Assembly: GCA_050290865.1 (NCBI GenBank) | Contig: JBNKIW010000033.1 | Location: forward strand, 1-29,406 | Direction: 5' to 3' | Length of the DNA: 29,406 nt | Source: JARRLC01 sp050290865 | GTDB taxonomy: Bacteria; Pseudomonadota; Alphaproteobacteria; Rhizobiales; Rhodomicrobiaceae | Shown: piece by piece, positions 7,875 through 15,727 of the stretch | Numbering within the stretch: the first letter of the stretch is position 1 | How the letters are laid out: every line of letters begins with the position of its first letter | The notes under the pieces: model-generated | What the model was told of the DNA's origin: nothing | The model's database searches: none | What the model saw: only the letters and a program-made list of their open reading frames with translations | Position numbers and translations under genes: made by a program

Positions 7875-9122
7875 ATGAATCACAGCGACAGGCGGCCTGC
7901 AATCCTCGTTCCGCTTCTGTCGGTTCTGATCCGGCCGCAGGCGACAATCCGCTACGTCGTCCGCCACTATGGTTCCGCCAGCATGCTGGTGCTCGCGGCG
8001 CTGAGCGCCGTGCTCTCCGTTCTGGTGCTGCTCGCCCAGGGCGCGAGCGATCGCAGTCTCCACTGGGTTGCAGTGCTCGCGGTCAGCGTTCCGAGCGGAC
8101 TGGCCGTGGGGGTGATGGGCCTCTATCTGGATGGCGCGATGGCGGGCTTTGCCTGCCGCATGCTCGGCGGGCGCGCGAGCTATCGCGATATGCGGGCGGT
8201 CGTGGCGTGGTCGGCGGTGCCCTATGTCCTTCTGGTCGCGCCCGCAATCGCCGCCCTGTTCGTGCTCCGCCAGGACTTCTTCGTACATCCCGTGGTCGGT
8301 TTTGCGGCGCTCATCGCCGTCAGCTGGATGGTCGCCTTGAGAATTCGCGCGACCGGCGCGGTGCAGAATTTCGGCCTGCTCCGTTCCATCGTGAGTTATG
8401 TGCTGGAATTCGTGATGCTTTTCGCGATCGTCATGCCGGTCCGCACATTCTTGTATCAGCCCTTCAACGTCGCCAGCAGTTCCATGGAACCGACGATCCT
8501 CACCGGCGACCACATCCTCGTCAGCAAGTGGAGCTACGGCTATGGACCGGCCACCTTTCCCATCGCCGGTCCGGCCGTCGGGGGTGTGCCGTCCTTCGGG
8601 CGCATATTGGCCTCCGAGCCGCGGCGGGGCGATCTCGTCGTTTTCCGGATGTCACCGAAGAGCGGTATCGGCACACACAAGCCGGTTGACTATGTGAAAC
8701 GGCTGGTTGGCCTGCCCGGCGACGAAATCCAGATGCGGGGCGGCACGCTGTTCGTCAACGGCCGGTCTGCGCGGCTTGAGCGGCTGGCGGACGTCGAAAC
8801 TGCGGACGGCCAGGTGGGCGCGCGCTACAGGGAAACGCTGCCGGGCGGCGCATCCCATACCATCCTGGACACAGAGCAGCGGAGCCTCGGCGACGATACG
8901 GCGGTCTTCAATGTCCCCGCCGGACACTATTTCGTGATGGGCGACAACCGCGATAACTCGCTGGATTCGCGCTACCCGCAGATCGGTTTCATCCCCGCCG
9001 AGGCTCTGATCGGCAGGGTCGTGCTGGTTTACTTCTCGGCACAAAAAATCACGGGCTCCGAAGACTGGACGCGTGCCTTCGACAATCTGCGGTGGAACCG
9101 GATGTTCCGGCGCCCGGAATAG
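7875..9122 (+). CDS. Yip1-like membrane domain fused to signal peptidase I
   Basis: Membrane protease of the LepB type with an extra N-terminal membrane domain. In the 415-residue protein the first ~160 residues contain about five hydrophobic segments resembling the bacterial Yip1-like fold (for example the region ending in WSAVPYVLLVAPAIAALFVL). Then a further membrane anchor near 175-190 leads into the S26 peptidase. Catalytic serine is in SSSMEPTIL (about residue 203). The general-base lysine is in DYVKRLVGLPGD (about 275). The box E motif is MGDNRDNSLDSR (about 355-366). The ATGs at 7872 and 7875 compete. GAGGA at 7866-7870 is better spaced for 7875. It is divergent from bufA. Normal LepB proteins have only one or two membrane segments, so this is either a specialised or an accessory peptidase. 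Confidence 0.88.
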   Translation: MNHSDRRPAILVPLLSVLIRPQATIRYVVRHYGSASMLVLAALSAVLSVLVLLAQGASDRSLHWVAVLAVSVPSGLAVGVMGLYLDGAMAGFACRMLGGRASYRDMRAVVAWSAVPYVLLVAPAIAALFVLRQDFFVHPVVGFAALIAVSWMVALRIRATGAVQNFGLLRSIVSYVLEFVMLFAIVMPVRTFLYQPFNVASSSMEPTILTGDHILVSKWSYGYGPATFPIAGPAVGGVPSFGRILASEPRRGDLVVFRMSPKSGIGTHKPVDYVKRLVGLPGDEIQMRGGTLFVNGRSARLERLADVETADGQVGARYRETLPGGASHTILDTEQRSLGDDTAVFNVPAGHYFVMGDNRDNSLDSRYPQIGFIPAEALIGRVVLVYFSAQKITGSEDWTRAFDNLRWNRMFRRPE

Positions 9123-9168
9123 GCGGACGGCGGCACCGGGAGCGGCATCGCCCGGCGCCTCACCGTCC

Positions 9169-11100
9169 TCAGTTCGGCGGGTATGCGACGTGCGCATCCA
9201 CAAGAAGGTTGCGCATCATGTAGCGCTCACGCGGTGCCCGGCCACCGTCCCACGGACCGAACAGCGAGGCGCTGCCGCGGATTGAGGGACGGAACGCCAG
9301 CCCTTTCCCCGTCTTCTCGCGGTAATGCTCCAGAAGGCCGATGAGCACCTCGCCGACGATCGTCCCGCCGACGGGGCCGAGGCGATGACCGCCGTCGCGC
9401 GGCCGATGGCGGGGCGCATCGGACCAGGCATGATCCTCGAAGGCCGCCGGACGCCAGGAACCGGCGCGCCGACGCCCCCCCTTGCGTCCACGGCGGCGGA
9501 AGTCGTCCCAGTCGCCGGCAATCGCCCCGCTCGGGATGCTTTGCAGATTCGTCCGCGAGCCAAACACGGCCGCCTCCTGCAGCACGTAGTACCAGAGCGG
9601 CGTCCCCTCGCGGCCAAGGAAGTGCTCCGTGCGCTTGTCCGGCGCCAGCAGATAGGCCTGCCAGCCACCGTGCCGCCTGCGCGGTCCCGGCCGCCATTGA
9701 CGGAGAACACCGCGATCCCAGAGCACCGGCAGAATGCGCTCGGCCACGTCCTGTCCCACGGGAAGGTGCCAGGTGCGGCCGCGCACCAGATTGCGGGCCG
9801 GCAGCGACCACACGTCCTCCTTGCTCACCACCTTCGCCGATCCGAGACGGTGCAGCGCCCGCGTTACCATCGGGTCGATACGGCGCGCATAATTGAAGCC
9901 GCGCGGCGGCGCGGGATCGATGTCGAAGAAATAGCGCCAGTCGATGACATAGCGGGGATTGAGCGGCTCAAAGGCGCGCTGGCCGGTGCCCGCGTGCCTG
10001 TCGCCGAAGATGTTCACACGCACATCCTCGCTCAGCGTGTAGAAGTTGCGCACCTGGCTATGGCCGAAGCGGTAGGCCGCCGCCGCGAACTCCACCGGGA
10101 TCGTCGCCTCCTGCAGGCGCCCGCTCTCGTCGCGGAACCCTTGCGGGTAGTAGAAATCGCGCCCGTGGCGGAGGATATCCACCACCCGCCGTTCGCCGAT
10201 GAAGCGCGGCAGGAAATCCTCCAGGATCGCCCGGTGGTAATAGTGAATGACGTGAGCGCGGGCGGCTTCGAAGATCCGGGCTTTGACGCTGTCCGGCAGG
10301 TGAGCGGCCACCGCGTGCGTGTCGCAGCGTCCCCTGCGGCAGTAACGCCTGCGACCTTCGCCATAGTGCCGGGCCACGAGGATATCGACCGTGCGGTTGT
10401 GGAAGGCGACGAACGCCGCGTGAATCTGCGAGCACACGATGTTTTCGTCATTGCGCGGGTCGCCGGTGAGGGCCACCGGCCGTCCGCCGCTGGGGCCGTG
10501 GCCGCGTCTGCCCGCCGTTCTCAACAGGTCGTAGCGCTCGGTGCCGTTGCTGGCGACGAGGCGGCCGACCCGCAGGTAAGGCAGGTTATAGAGATAGGGT
10601 GAGCGCGCCGGTCCGGCCCCGTAGAGGCTGTCGAGGTCGAGATCGGGCGTGCGCGCATTCTCCAGTTCCTCGTCGCTGCGGATCTTGCGGCCGAGCTGGC
10701 TGGAGGCATCGAACGTGATGTCGTGATCGATGAACTGGGCGAAATAGACGTAGCCGGAGGGCAGCTCGCTGTCCCCGGCCGGATCGTCTGGATCGCCCTC
10801 TTCGACCATGGTGCGGCCAAGCGCATCGAGCGCATTGAAACGGCTGTCCTGCTCGGGCAGTCCCGGCGCTTTCAGGTCACCGCCGGAATGCTGGATGGGG
10901 AACAGACGGCTGTAACCTCGGCTGTCCTTAGGAAAATAGAACAATGGGCGGGCTGAAAAAGCTTCGAAATCGTCGCCTGCCAGAGCGGCTGGCGCGCCGG
11001 CAACCGCGCCCAGAGCGGCCGCGAGAGCAACGACTGCGAAGAACCGGGCGAAGCAGGCGCGCGCGCGGCCCGGACGGACAATACGCAACATAATACGCAT
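9169..11100 (-). CDS. Exported animal-type haem peroxidase
   Basis: Haem peroxidase of the peroxidase-cyclooxygenase superfamily, predicted to be exported and to use hydrogen peroxide. The 643-residue product begins with a signal peptide: arginine-rich start, hydrophobic stretch at about 18-40, and an ALA cleavage site near 41. The distal side is YFAQFIDHDITFD, with Asp125 and His126 matching the Asp-His pair of myeloperoxidase. The catalytic arginine and proximal histidine are in AAYRFGHSQVR (Arg344, His347). GDPRNDEN at about 213-220 matches another conserved family block. A Cys pair (254, 259) and a very basic stretch in the last fifth are unusual. The start ATG 11100 is fixed by a ribosome site. 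An AT-rich stretch at 11139-11152 upstream may hold the promoter. It is convergent with the fused signal peptidase. The substrate is unknown. Confidence 0.9.
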   Translation of the reverse strand: MRIMLRIVRPGRARACFARFFAVVALAAALGAVAGAPAALAGDDFEAFSARPLFYFPKDSRGYSRLFPIQHSGGDLKAPGLPEQDSRFNALDALGRTMVEEGDPDDPAGDSELPSGYVYFAQFIDHDITFDASSQLGRKIRSDEELENARTPDLDLDSLYGAGPARSPYLYNLPYLRVGRLVASNGTERYDLLRTAGRRGHGPSGGRPVALTGDPRNDENIVCSQIHAAFVAFHNRTVDILVARHYGEGRRRYCRRGRCDTHAVAAHLPDSVKARIFEAARAHVIHYYHRAILEDFLPRFIGERRVVDILRHGRDFYYPQGFRDESGRLQEATIPVEFAAAAYRFGHSQVRNFYTLSEDVRVNIFGDRHAGTGQRAFEPLNPRYVIDWRYFFDIDPAPPRGFNYARRIDPMVTRALHRLGSAKVVSKEDVWSLPARNLVRGRTWHLPVGQDVAERILPVLWDRGVLRQWRPGPRRRHGGWQAYLLAPDKRTEHFLGREGTPLWYYVLQEAAVFGSRTNLQSIPSGAIAGDWDDFRRRGRKGGRRRAGSWRPAAFEDHAWSDAPRHRPRDGGHRLGPVGGTIVGEVLIGLLEHYREKTGKGLAFRPSIRGSASLFGPWDGGRAPRERYMMRNLLVDAHVAYPPN

Positions 11101-11108
11101 GGGTGGCA

Positions 11109-11114
11109 CTCCTT
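11109..11114 (-). promoter_or_regulatory. Ribosome binding site deciding the peroxidase start
   Basis: AAGGAG on the minus strand lies 8 nt before ATG 11100. A GTG at 11109 overlaps this site and is therefore unlikely to be the start. Confidence 0.65.
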
Positions 11115-11187
11115 ACAGGGTGCCGAGTTTCCCGCGAGGTATTTAATTAAAAGTGAAGATGTCTCGATTTTAGACGAATGCCGTTCG

Positions 11188-11967
11188 TCAGCCGATGACG
11201 AGGCGCGCACCGTCGCGCAAGATCGCGCTGGCGGCGGGCGTGAACCCGTTGTCCGCGCCGTGGAGCACCATGCCGCGAGCGAGCGTCACGCCCGCGCGGC
11301 TGCCTTTCCTGCCGTGAATGAGGATGCGCGACGCAGGCTCGCCCTCGCGAGGGTAGAGCGGATAAACGGTCAGCCCGCCGAACCGCCCTTCAAGCTGGCC
11401 AAGGAGCCGTAGCAGGGCATCGGCGCGGTGCACGATGGTCGCGGTGCCCTTCGGTCTGCAAAAAGCGGCGAGGCATTTGACCCAGCGCGCCAGTTCGTCG
11501 GGCGCCAGAGCGTGCGCGCGGCGGCGCATCGGTTCGGGCGGCAGGCGCGCTTCACCAATATTGAGAAACGGCGGATTGGCCAGTACGTGATCGAAACCTT
11601 CGAGCGCCAGCCCGGCGGCCTGGAGTGCCGCTGCCGGGCCGGTGACGTCGCCCGGCACGAAAGCCGCGCGATCACCGAGGCCATTGCGGGCCGCATTCAT
11701 CTCCGCGAGCCGGACCAGGCGGGTATCGATCTCCACCCCGGTGACCATGGCATCCGCCATGCGCCGCGCCACCGCCAGCGCCACAATCCCGCTGCCCGTG
11801 CCCGCATCGAGCACGCGCTGACCGGACGCAGCCGGGCAGGCGGCGGCGAGGAACACGGCGTCCAGCCCGGCCCGCGGTCCCTCGCGCGGCTGGAGGATAT
11901 TCAGCGCGCCGCCAAGGAAGGCGTCTTCGGTCGTCTCCAGCGGGGTGGCCAGGGGCATATCGGACAT
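11188..11967 (-). CDS. TrmN6-like tRNA1(Val) adenine-N6 methyltransferase
   Basis: SAM-dependent methyltransferase of the YfiC/TrmN6 group, which methylates N6 of adenine 37 in tRNA1(Val) in E. coli. The 259-residue protein opens with TEDAFLGGALNILQPREG, then has SAM motif I as VLDAGTGSGIVALAVARR (about 53-70). The acidic residue of motif II follows in GVEID, and the N6-adenine signature NPPF is at about 131-134. ATG 11967 is chosen because an AGAGGA site lies about 11 nt upstream. A TTG at 12033 would overlap the preceding gene but adds 22 residues of uncertain quality. It lies 62 nt behind the response regulator on the same strand. Rossmann N6-methyltransferases are hard to tell apart, so the exact tRNA substrate is inferred. 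Confidence 0.8.
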   Translation of the reverse strand: MSDMPLATPLETTEDAFLGGALNILQPREGPRAGLDAVFLAAACPAASGQRVLDAGTGSGIVALAVARRMADAMVTGVEIDTRLVRLAEMNAARNGLGDRAAFVPGDVTGPAAALQAAGLALEGFDHVLANPPFLNIGEARLPPEPMRRRAHALAPDELARWVKCLAAFCRPKGTATIVHRADALLRLLGQLEGRFGGLTVYPLYPREGEPASRILIHGRKGSRAGVTLARGMVLHGADNGFTPAASAILRDGARLVIG

Positions 11968-12029
11968 GGCTGCGGGCGTCCTCTCCGGCGCGTTCGCCGT
12001 GGAAATCCCCGCCCGGGGCGGCTGTCCCG

Positions 12030-12716
12030 TCAAGGCACCAGCTTGTACCCGCCCGTCTCCGTGACCAGCAGTTCGGCGTTGGACGGATCTTTCTCGACCT
12101 TCTGGCGCAGGCGGTAGATGTGGGTCTCCAGCGTGTGGGTTGTCACCCCGGCATTATAGCCCCACACCTCATGCAGCAGCACCTCGCGCGATACCACCTT
12201 CTCGCCTGCGCGGTACAGATATTTCAGGATCGAGGTTTCCTTCTCCGTCAGCCGGATCTTGCTTCCCTTTTCGTCGATGAGGATCTTCGATGCGGGCTTG
12301 AACGTATAGCTGCCGATGGTAAACACGGCGTCCTCGCTCTGCTCGTGCTGGCGAAGCTGAGCCCGGATGCGCGCAAGAAGCACGGCGAATTTGAACGGCT
12401 TGGTGACGTAATCGTTGGCGCCGGACTCGAGCCCCAGAATGGTGTCGGAGTCGGAGTCCTGCGCCGTGAGCATGATCACCGGCCCTTTATAGCCATTCTT
12501 GCGCAGCACCTTGCAGGCCTCGCGGCCGTCCATATCGGGGAGTCCGACATCCATCAGCACGAGGTCGATATTTTCGGAGCGCGCCTTGGAGATCCCCTCC
12601 GCCGCGTTCTCCGCGGAGGCGGTTTCGAATTCCTCATAAAGGGCGATCTGCTCCGTCAGAGACTCCCGAAGGTCTGCATCGTCATCAACAACAAGGATTT
12701 TTCGCGCAGCGCTCAT
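12030..12716 (-). CDS. OmpR/PhoB-family response regulator
   Basis: Two-component transcription factor of 228 residues. The receiver domain has the acidic pocket DDD (11-13), the phospho-acceptor Asp56 in VLMDVGLPDMDG, the switch threonine in MLTAQD (about 84) and Lys106 in YVTKPFK. The C-terminal winged-helix domain ends in HTLETHIYRLRQKVE and the wing TETGGYKLVP, typical of OmpR regulators. The start ATG 12716 is favoured by GGGAG six bases upstream. An ATG at 12722 would leave no spacing. No histidine kinase is next to it, so it behaves as an orphan in this window. It is divergent from the YkuD gene and upstream of the methyltransferase; regulation of the YkuD gene is possible but unproven. 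Confidence 0.92.
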   Translation of the reverse strand: MSAARKILVVDDDADLRESLTEQIALYEEFETASAENAAEGISKARSENIDLVLMDVGLPDMDGREACKVLRKNGYKGPVIMLTAQDSDSDTILGLESGANDYVTKPFKFAVLLARIRAQLRQHEQSEDAVFTIGSYTFKPASKILIDEKGSKIRLTEKETSILKYLYRAGEKVVSREVLLHEVWGYNAGVTTHTLETHIYRLRQKVEKDPSNAELLVTETGGYKLVP

Positions 12717-12822
12717 TCGCATCTCCCGGAAGAAGAAGTTCGTGGCTAAAGTATCGCGGTTTTCCGGGAGGTTTCGCAACGGCTTCTCGCAGTGTCCCGG
12801 AATGAGCCAGCGAGGGATAACG

Positions 12823-13338
12823 ATGCCACGAGTGCTTATCAGGGGATTATCGCGGGCGCGGACGCAAGGCAAGCTCGAACTGGGACCGTTGAGTTTTCCC
12901 TGCGCGGTCGGACGGTCGGGACGCGGGTTCAAGCGGCGCGAGGGTGACGGCGTGACGCCTGCCGGGCGCTGGGCGGTGCGGCGTGTATTCTATCGTCCCG
13001 ATCGCATGATGAGACCCAGGACCGCGCTCCCCGTGTCGCCGCTCACGCCATCGCTCGGCTGGTGCGACACGCCGTGGGATGCCAATTACAACCGTCTCGT
13101 ACGGCACCCGCATGCGACGAGCGCGGAGCGCATGTGGCGCGATGACGGGCTTTACGACCTCGTAGCCGTGCTCGGCTACAACGACCGGCCGCGCGCCCAA
13201 GGCCGGGGCAGCGCCATCTTCATGCATCTTGCGAGGCCGGGCTACGAGCCGACGGCGGGCTGCGTGGCGCTGTCGCGGCGGGATATGCTGAAGGTGCTGT
13301 CGATGCTGGGGCCGGGGGCGGTGATCATTGTCGTTTGA
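12823..13338 (+). CDS. L,D-transpeptidase (YkuD) domain protein
   Basis: YkuD-fold protein of 171 residues. The signature HLARPGYEPTAGCVALS at 135-151 carries the catalytic His135 and Cys147 of L,D-transpeptidases, which cross-link or trim peptidoglycan peptides. An earlier block (KRREGDGVTPAGRW, 37-50) matches the family's conserved G-D-x-x-T-P-x-G motif. ATG 12823 has GAGGGA five bases upstream. There is no visible signal peptide or LysM domain, so it is a single-domain member whose export is unclear. It is divergent from the response regulator (106 nt between starts) and ends 7 nt before the convergent pentapeptide gene. Confidence 0.87.
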   Translation: MPRVLIRGLSRARTQGKLELGPLSFPCAVGRSGRGFKRREGDGVTPAGRWAVRRVFYRPDRMMRPRTALPVSPLTPSLGWCDTPWDANYNRLVRHPHATSAERMWRDDGLYDLVAVLGYNDRPRAQGRGSAIFMHLARPGYEPTAGCVALSRRDMLKVLSMLGPGAVIIVV

Positions 13339-13345
13339 CGAGCAC

Positions 13346-14926
13346 TCACCTAATTCTGAAAAGGTTTCTCAAACCCAATGCCATCAAAAACAGCAGGACG
13401 ATGCTGATGAACGATTGGAGGTTCTCCATCACGGTGATGAACCCGGGGATCTTCGGTCTTTCGATGGTTCCTGTCTGTCGCGACGGGCGATTGGAACCAG
13501 TCGGCGGGATTTCACGTCGCTTGCCGTAAAGAAATTCATATGAGGCGGCGACGCGCTCATCCTTGATGCCGCCAAGACCAGGGACTGCATTTTCCCATGA
13601 CAGGCGGAAGGCGGAGGACCAGTGGCCAGCAGTGCATGCTGGTGTGCACGCGCTGCACAAATAGATACCATAACATGCGACTAACAAAATGCACCATCCC
13701 AAGAAAGGACGAAGGAACGACCCTCCAAAGCCGGAAACACAGCCGTATAGCCAGATGGCTGCGCGGAAATGCCTAGCACCAGGTTTTCCTGACCATCGGG
13801 CACGCAATTCAGATATGAAGAATTTATGTTCGTGCTCATGATCGTTGCCCTGGGCGGCAAGTTTCTTCAATGCTCGGTACTTCGACGCGATATCCGCTTT
13901 GCCAAACTTGCTCTTCTCGTTCTCCTGAAGCTCATTATCGTTTTGGCAGCCTACCTGAGGTTGCTGGCACGCCGGGATGTCGTCCAGGCGGGGAGCCTCC
14001 GCAAAATGCGCCTGGACGAAATTCGGCACGGTCTTGAACTTCGCCTCGGTTAGGGAGAATCCCCGCTCGCTGAGGATGGCGTAAAAATTCGCATCCCCTC
14101 TGAAATCTGCTCCCGTGAAGTCTGCGAAATCGTTGAACTGCGCTAGGAAAAATCGGGCGTCAGCTTCAAGAAGCGCCTTTTCGAAAAATGCGCCGTTTCT
14201 AAATTGCACCCAATCGAACGTAGCATTGCGGGAGAACCGCGTCCGCTTTTCAACTTTCTTATCTTCTTCTTCTTCCACATATGGTTTGAACAAGGCCCTG
14301 CCGAAAAACTGCGCCCCGCCAAATTCGGCGTCGCCGGAGAATTGCGCGCCGTGAAACAACGCTCTGCCGTAGAACTTCACGTCCTTGAACCGCGCCTCAC
14401 CCAAAAACTGCGTCTCGTCGAAACGCGCTCTGCGACAGAACACTGCATGGCGGAACGTAACATCATTCAAAAAGCAGGCTTTATAGAAACTTGTATCTTT
14501 TGGGAAAATGAAGCCGTCGAACCGAATTCGTTCCCCGCTCATCTTAATTGTCTTAGTGCAATGGCAGGAAATACAACCACATTGTCCATCTTGCGATTTC
14601 GTTTGGTCATTCTTCGACTGAAGCACGAACTTGCAGTTGGAGAAATCCACCGCCAATTTTTTTTCGTCTCCCTCCCCCCCGGTGTTGGCAGCCAGTTTTT
14701 CTATCTCGCCATTCCACATGGCCTTGGCGTCTTTATGCGCGGCGTCCTCATTCTTCCCGTTGTTCCGAGCTTTCTTCCGCTCATCCTCGCAGCGCACGAG
14801 CAGCTTAATGGTCTCGCGTCGTCTATCCATGGCAGCCCCCGGATGAATGTGCCTCTCGCCAAGGCTTTTACGCCTCCAAACATCATCCCGTCCACTTCCT
14901 GGCGAACGCTCGTTAATTTCCTGCAT
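13346..14926 (-). CDS. Pentapeptide-repeat membrane protein
   Basis: Protein of 526 residues with three parts. Residues 1-130 are charged and contain a tight cysteine cluster CGCISCHC (116, 118, 121, 123) that could bind metal. Residues about 134-310 are pentapeptide repeats rich in phenylalanine and alanine (for example ARFKDVKFYGRALFHGAQF), forming a right-handed beta-helix. After a DHEHEHKFFISELRARW segment (about 362-378), common in membrane-linked members of this family, come hydrophobic segments near 405-424 and 504-520. Between these lies a possible re-entrant region (NAVPGLGG). That layout recalls small ion-channel-like domains, but this is inference. Start ATG 14926 is supported by GGAGGGGA. 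Base composition is less GC-rich than its neighbours, suggesting acquisition. Function is unknown. Confidence 0.85.
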   Translation of the reverse strand: MQEINERSPGSGRDDVWRRKSLGERHIHPGAAMDRRRETIKLLVRCEDERKKARNNGKNEDAAHKDAKAMWNGEIEKLAANTGGEGDEKKLAVDFSNCKFVLQSKNDQTKSQDGQCGCISCHCTKTIKMSGERIRFDGFIFPKDTSFYKACFLNDVTFRHAVFCRRARFDETQFLGEARFKDVKFYGRALFHGAQFSGDAEFGGAQFFGRALFKPYVEEEEDKKVEKRTRFSRNATFDWVQFRNGAFFEKALLEADARFFLAQFNDFADFTGADFRGDANFYAILSERGFSLTEAKFKTVPNFVQAHFAEAPRLDDIPACQQPQVGCQNDNELQENEKSKFGKADIASKYRALKKLAAQGNDHEHEHKFFISELRARWSGKPGARHFRAAIWLYGCVSGFGGSFLRPFLGWCILLVACYGIYLCSACTPACTAGHWSSAFRLSWENAVPGLGGIKDERVAASYEFLYGKRREIPPTGSNRPSRQTGTIERPKIPGFITVMENLQSFISIVLLFLMALGLRNLFRIR

Positions 14927-14982
14927 CCTGTCCCCTCCGCCTCCGCAGGTCGCGCCGTCCGCCGCGCATTCGGGCACAGTTC

Positions 14983-15002
14983 TGTGGTAAAATATTACCA
15001 CA
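14983..15002. promoter_or_regulatory. 20-bp palindromic operator candidate
   Basis: TGTGGTAA, a 4-nt centre AATA, then TTACCACA form a perfect 8-bp inverted repeat. It sits 57 nt upstream of the pentapeptide-gene start and about 45 nt upstream of the rplM promoter candidate. On the minus strand it includes TAATAT, which could be a -10 box. The regulator is not identified. Confidence 0.5.
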
Positions 15003-15014
15003 TGCGTAACGCAT
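15002..15014. repeat. Second adjacent palindrome
   Basis: ATGCG-TAA-CGCAT is a perfect 5-bp inverted repeat directly abutting the first palindrome and sharing one base with it. It shares the TAA core of the first element's arms. Confidence 0.35.
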
Positions 15015-15046
15015 TGTTTTTACGTTGTTTTCTAAAAATCTTCACC

Positions 15047-15075
15047 TTGACGCCGCGTTTCGAAGCGGATAGAAA
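15047..15075 (+). promoter_or_regulatory. Sigma-70-type promoter candidate for rplM-rpsI
   Basis: TTGACG at 15047-15052 and TAGAAA at 15070-15075 are separated by 17 nt. A transcript would begin near 15082 and leave a leader of about 180 nt before rplM. Confidence 0.5.
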
Positions 15076-15130
15076 CGTGACGACTGGCTGCGGACCTTCG
15101 CTTCCGCAATCATCCCGAAATTTTGTGCGA

Positions 15131-15150
15131 CGCCGGACATCCGTCCGGCG
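15131..15150 (+). other. Perfect 8-bp hairpin in the rplM leader
   Basis: CGCCGGAC and GTCCGGCG pair completely around an ATCC loop. No T run follows on either strand, so it is not a standard terminator. It may be part of an autoregulatory ribosomal-protein leader. Confidence 0.5.
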
Positions 15151-15214
15151 CGGGGCTTATGGAGTGGTGCTTGCTGATCGCGACCAGACAAGCGTCGCTC
15201 AGGCGGGCCAAACG

Positions 15215-15232
15215 TCGGCGCTGATGCGCCGA
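15215..15232 (+). other. Second hairpin in the rplM leader
   Basis: TCGGCGC and GCGCCGA pair over 7 bp around a TGAT loop, ending 27 nt before the rplM ATG. It could influence access to the start site, which itself has only a weak GGA ribosome signal. Confidence 0.45.
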
Positions 15233-15259
15233 TGCCAAGTTAAAACCATGGATTAGACG

Positions 15260-15727
15260 ATGAAAACCTATTCGGCAAAGCCCTCCGATATCGAAAAGAA
15301 ATGGGTGCTGATCGATGCGGACGGCCTGGTGGTCGGGCGCGTCGCAGCGCTCATCGCCAACCGCCTGCGCGGCAAGCACAAGGCGACCTACACGCCGCAT
15401 ATGGACGATGGCGATAACGTCATCGTGATCAATGCCAAGAACGTGAAGTTCACCGGCAATAAGCGCACGGACAAGGTGTATTACTGGCACACGGGCCATC
15501 CTGGCGGCATCAAGGAGCGCTCGGCTGACAAAATCCTGGACGGGCGGTTTCCCGAGCGCGTGCTTGAGAAGGCCGTGCTGCGCATGATGCCCGGCGGCCC
15601 GCTTTCTCGCCGCCAGATGAAGAATCTGAAGATTTATGGTGGGCCTGAGCACCCGCACGAAGCACAGCAGCCGCAGCCGCTCGACATCGCCGCGCTCAAC
15701 CCGAAGAATACCGGAAGGAAAGACTGA
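15260..15727 (+). CDS. rplM: 50S ribosomal protein L13
   Basis: Component of the large ribosomal subunit that binds 23S rRNA early in assembly. The 155-residue length and motifs are typical: MKTYSAKPSDIEKKWVLIDA at the start, GRVAALIANRLRGKHK, the YYWHTGHPGG block, and RMMPGGPLSRRQMKNLKIY. The short C-terminal tail (AQQPQPLDIAALNPKN) is characteristic of alphaproteobacterial forms. Its TGA stop overlaps the ATG of rpsI by one base, so the pair is translationally coupled. The long upstream leader with two hairpins may mediate control. Confidence 0.98.
   Translation: MKTYSAKPSDIEKKWVLIDADGLVVGRVAALIANRLRGKHKATYTPHMDDGDNVIVINAKNVKFTGNKRTDKVYYWHTGHPGGIKERSADKILDGRFPERVLEKAVLRMMPGGPLSRRQMKNLKIYGGPEHPHEAQQPQPLDIAALNPKNTGRKD

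Noticed and set aside
12030..12716. CtrA master cell-cycle regulator
   Set aside because: The receiver and winged-helix are OmpR type, but the sequence lacks the features I would expect of CtrA, such as its start and its C-terminal degradation tail ending in Ala-Ala. Called only as an OmpR-family regulator.
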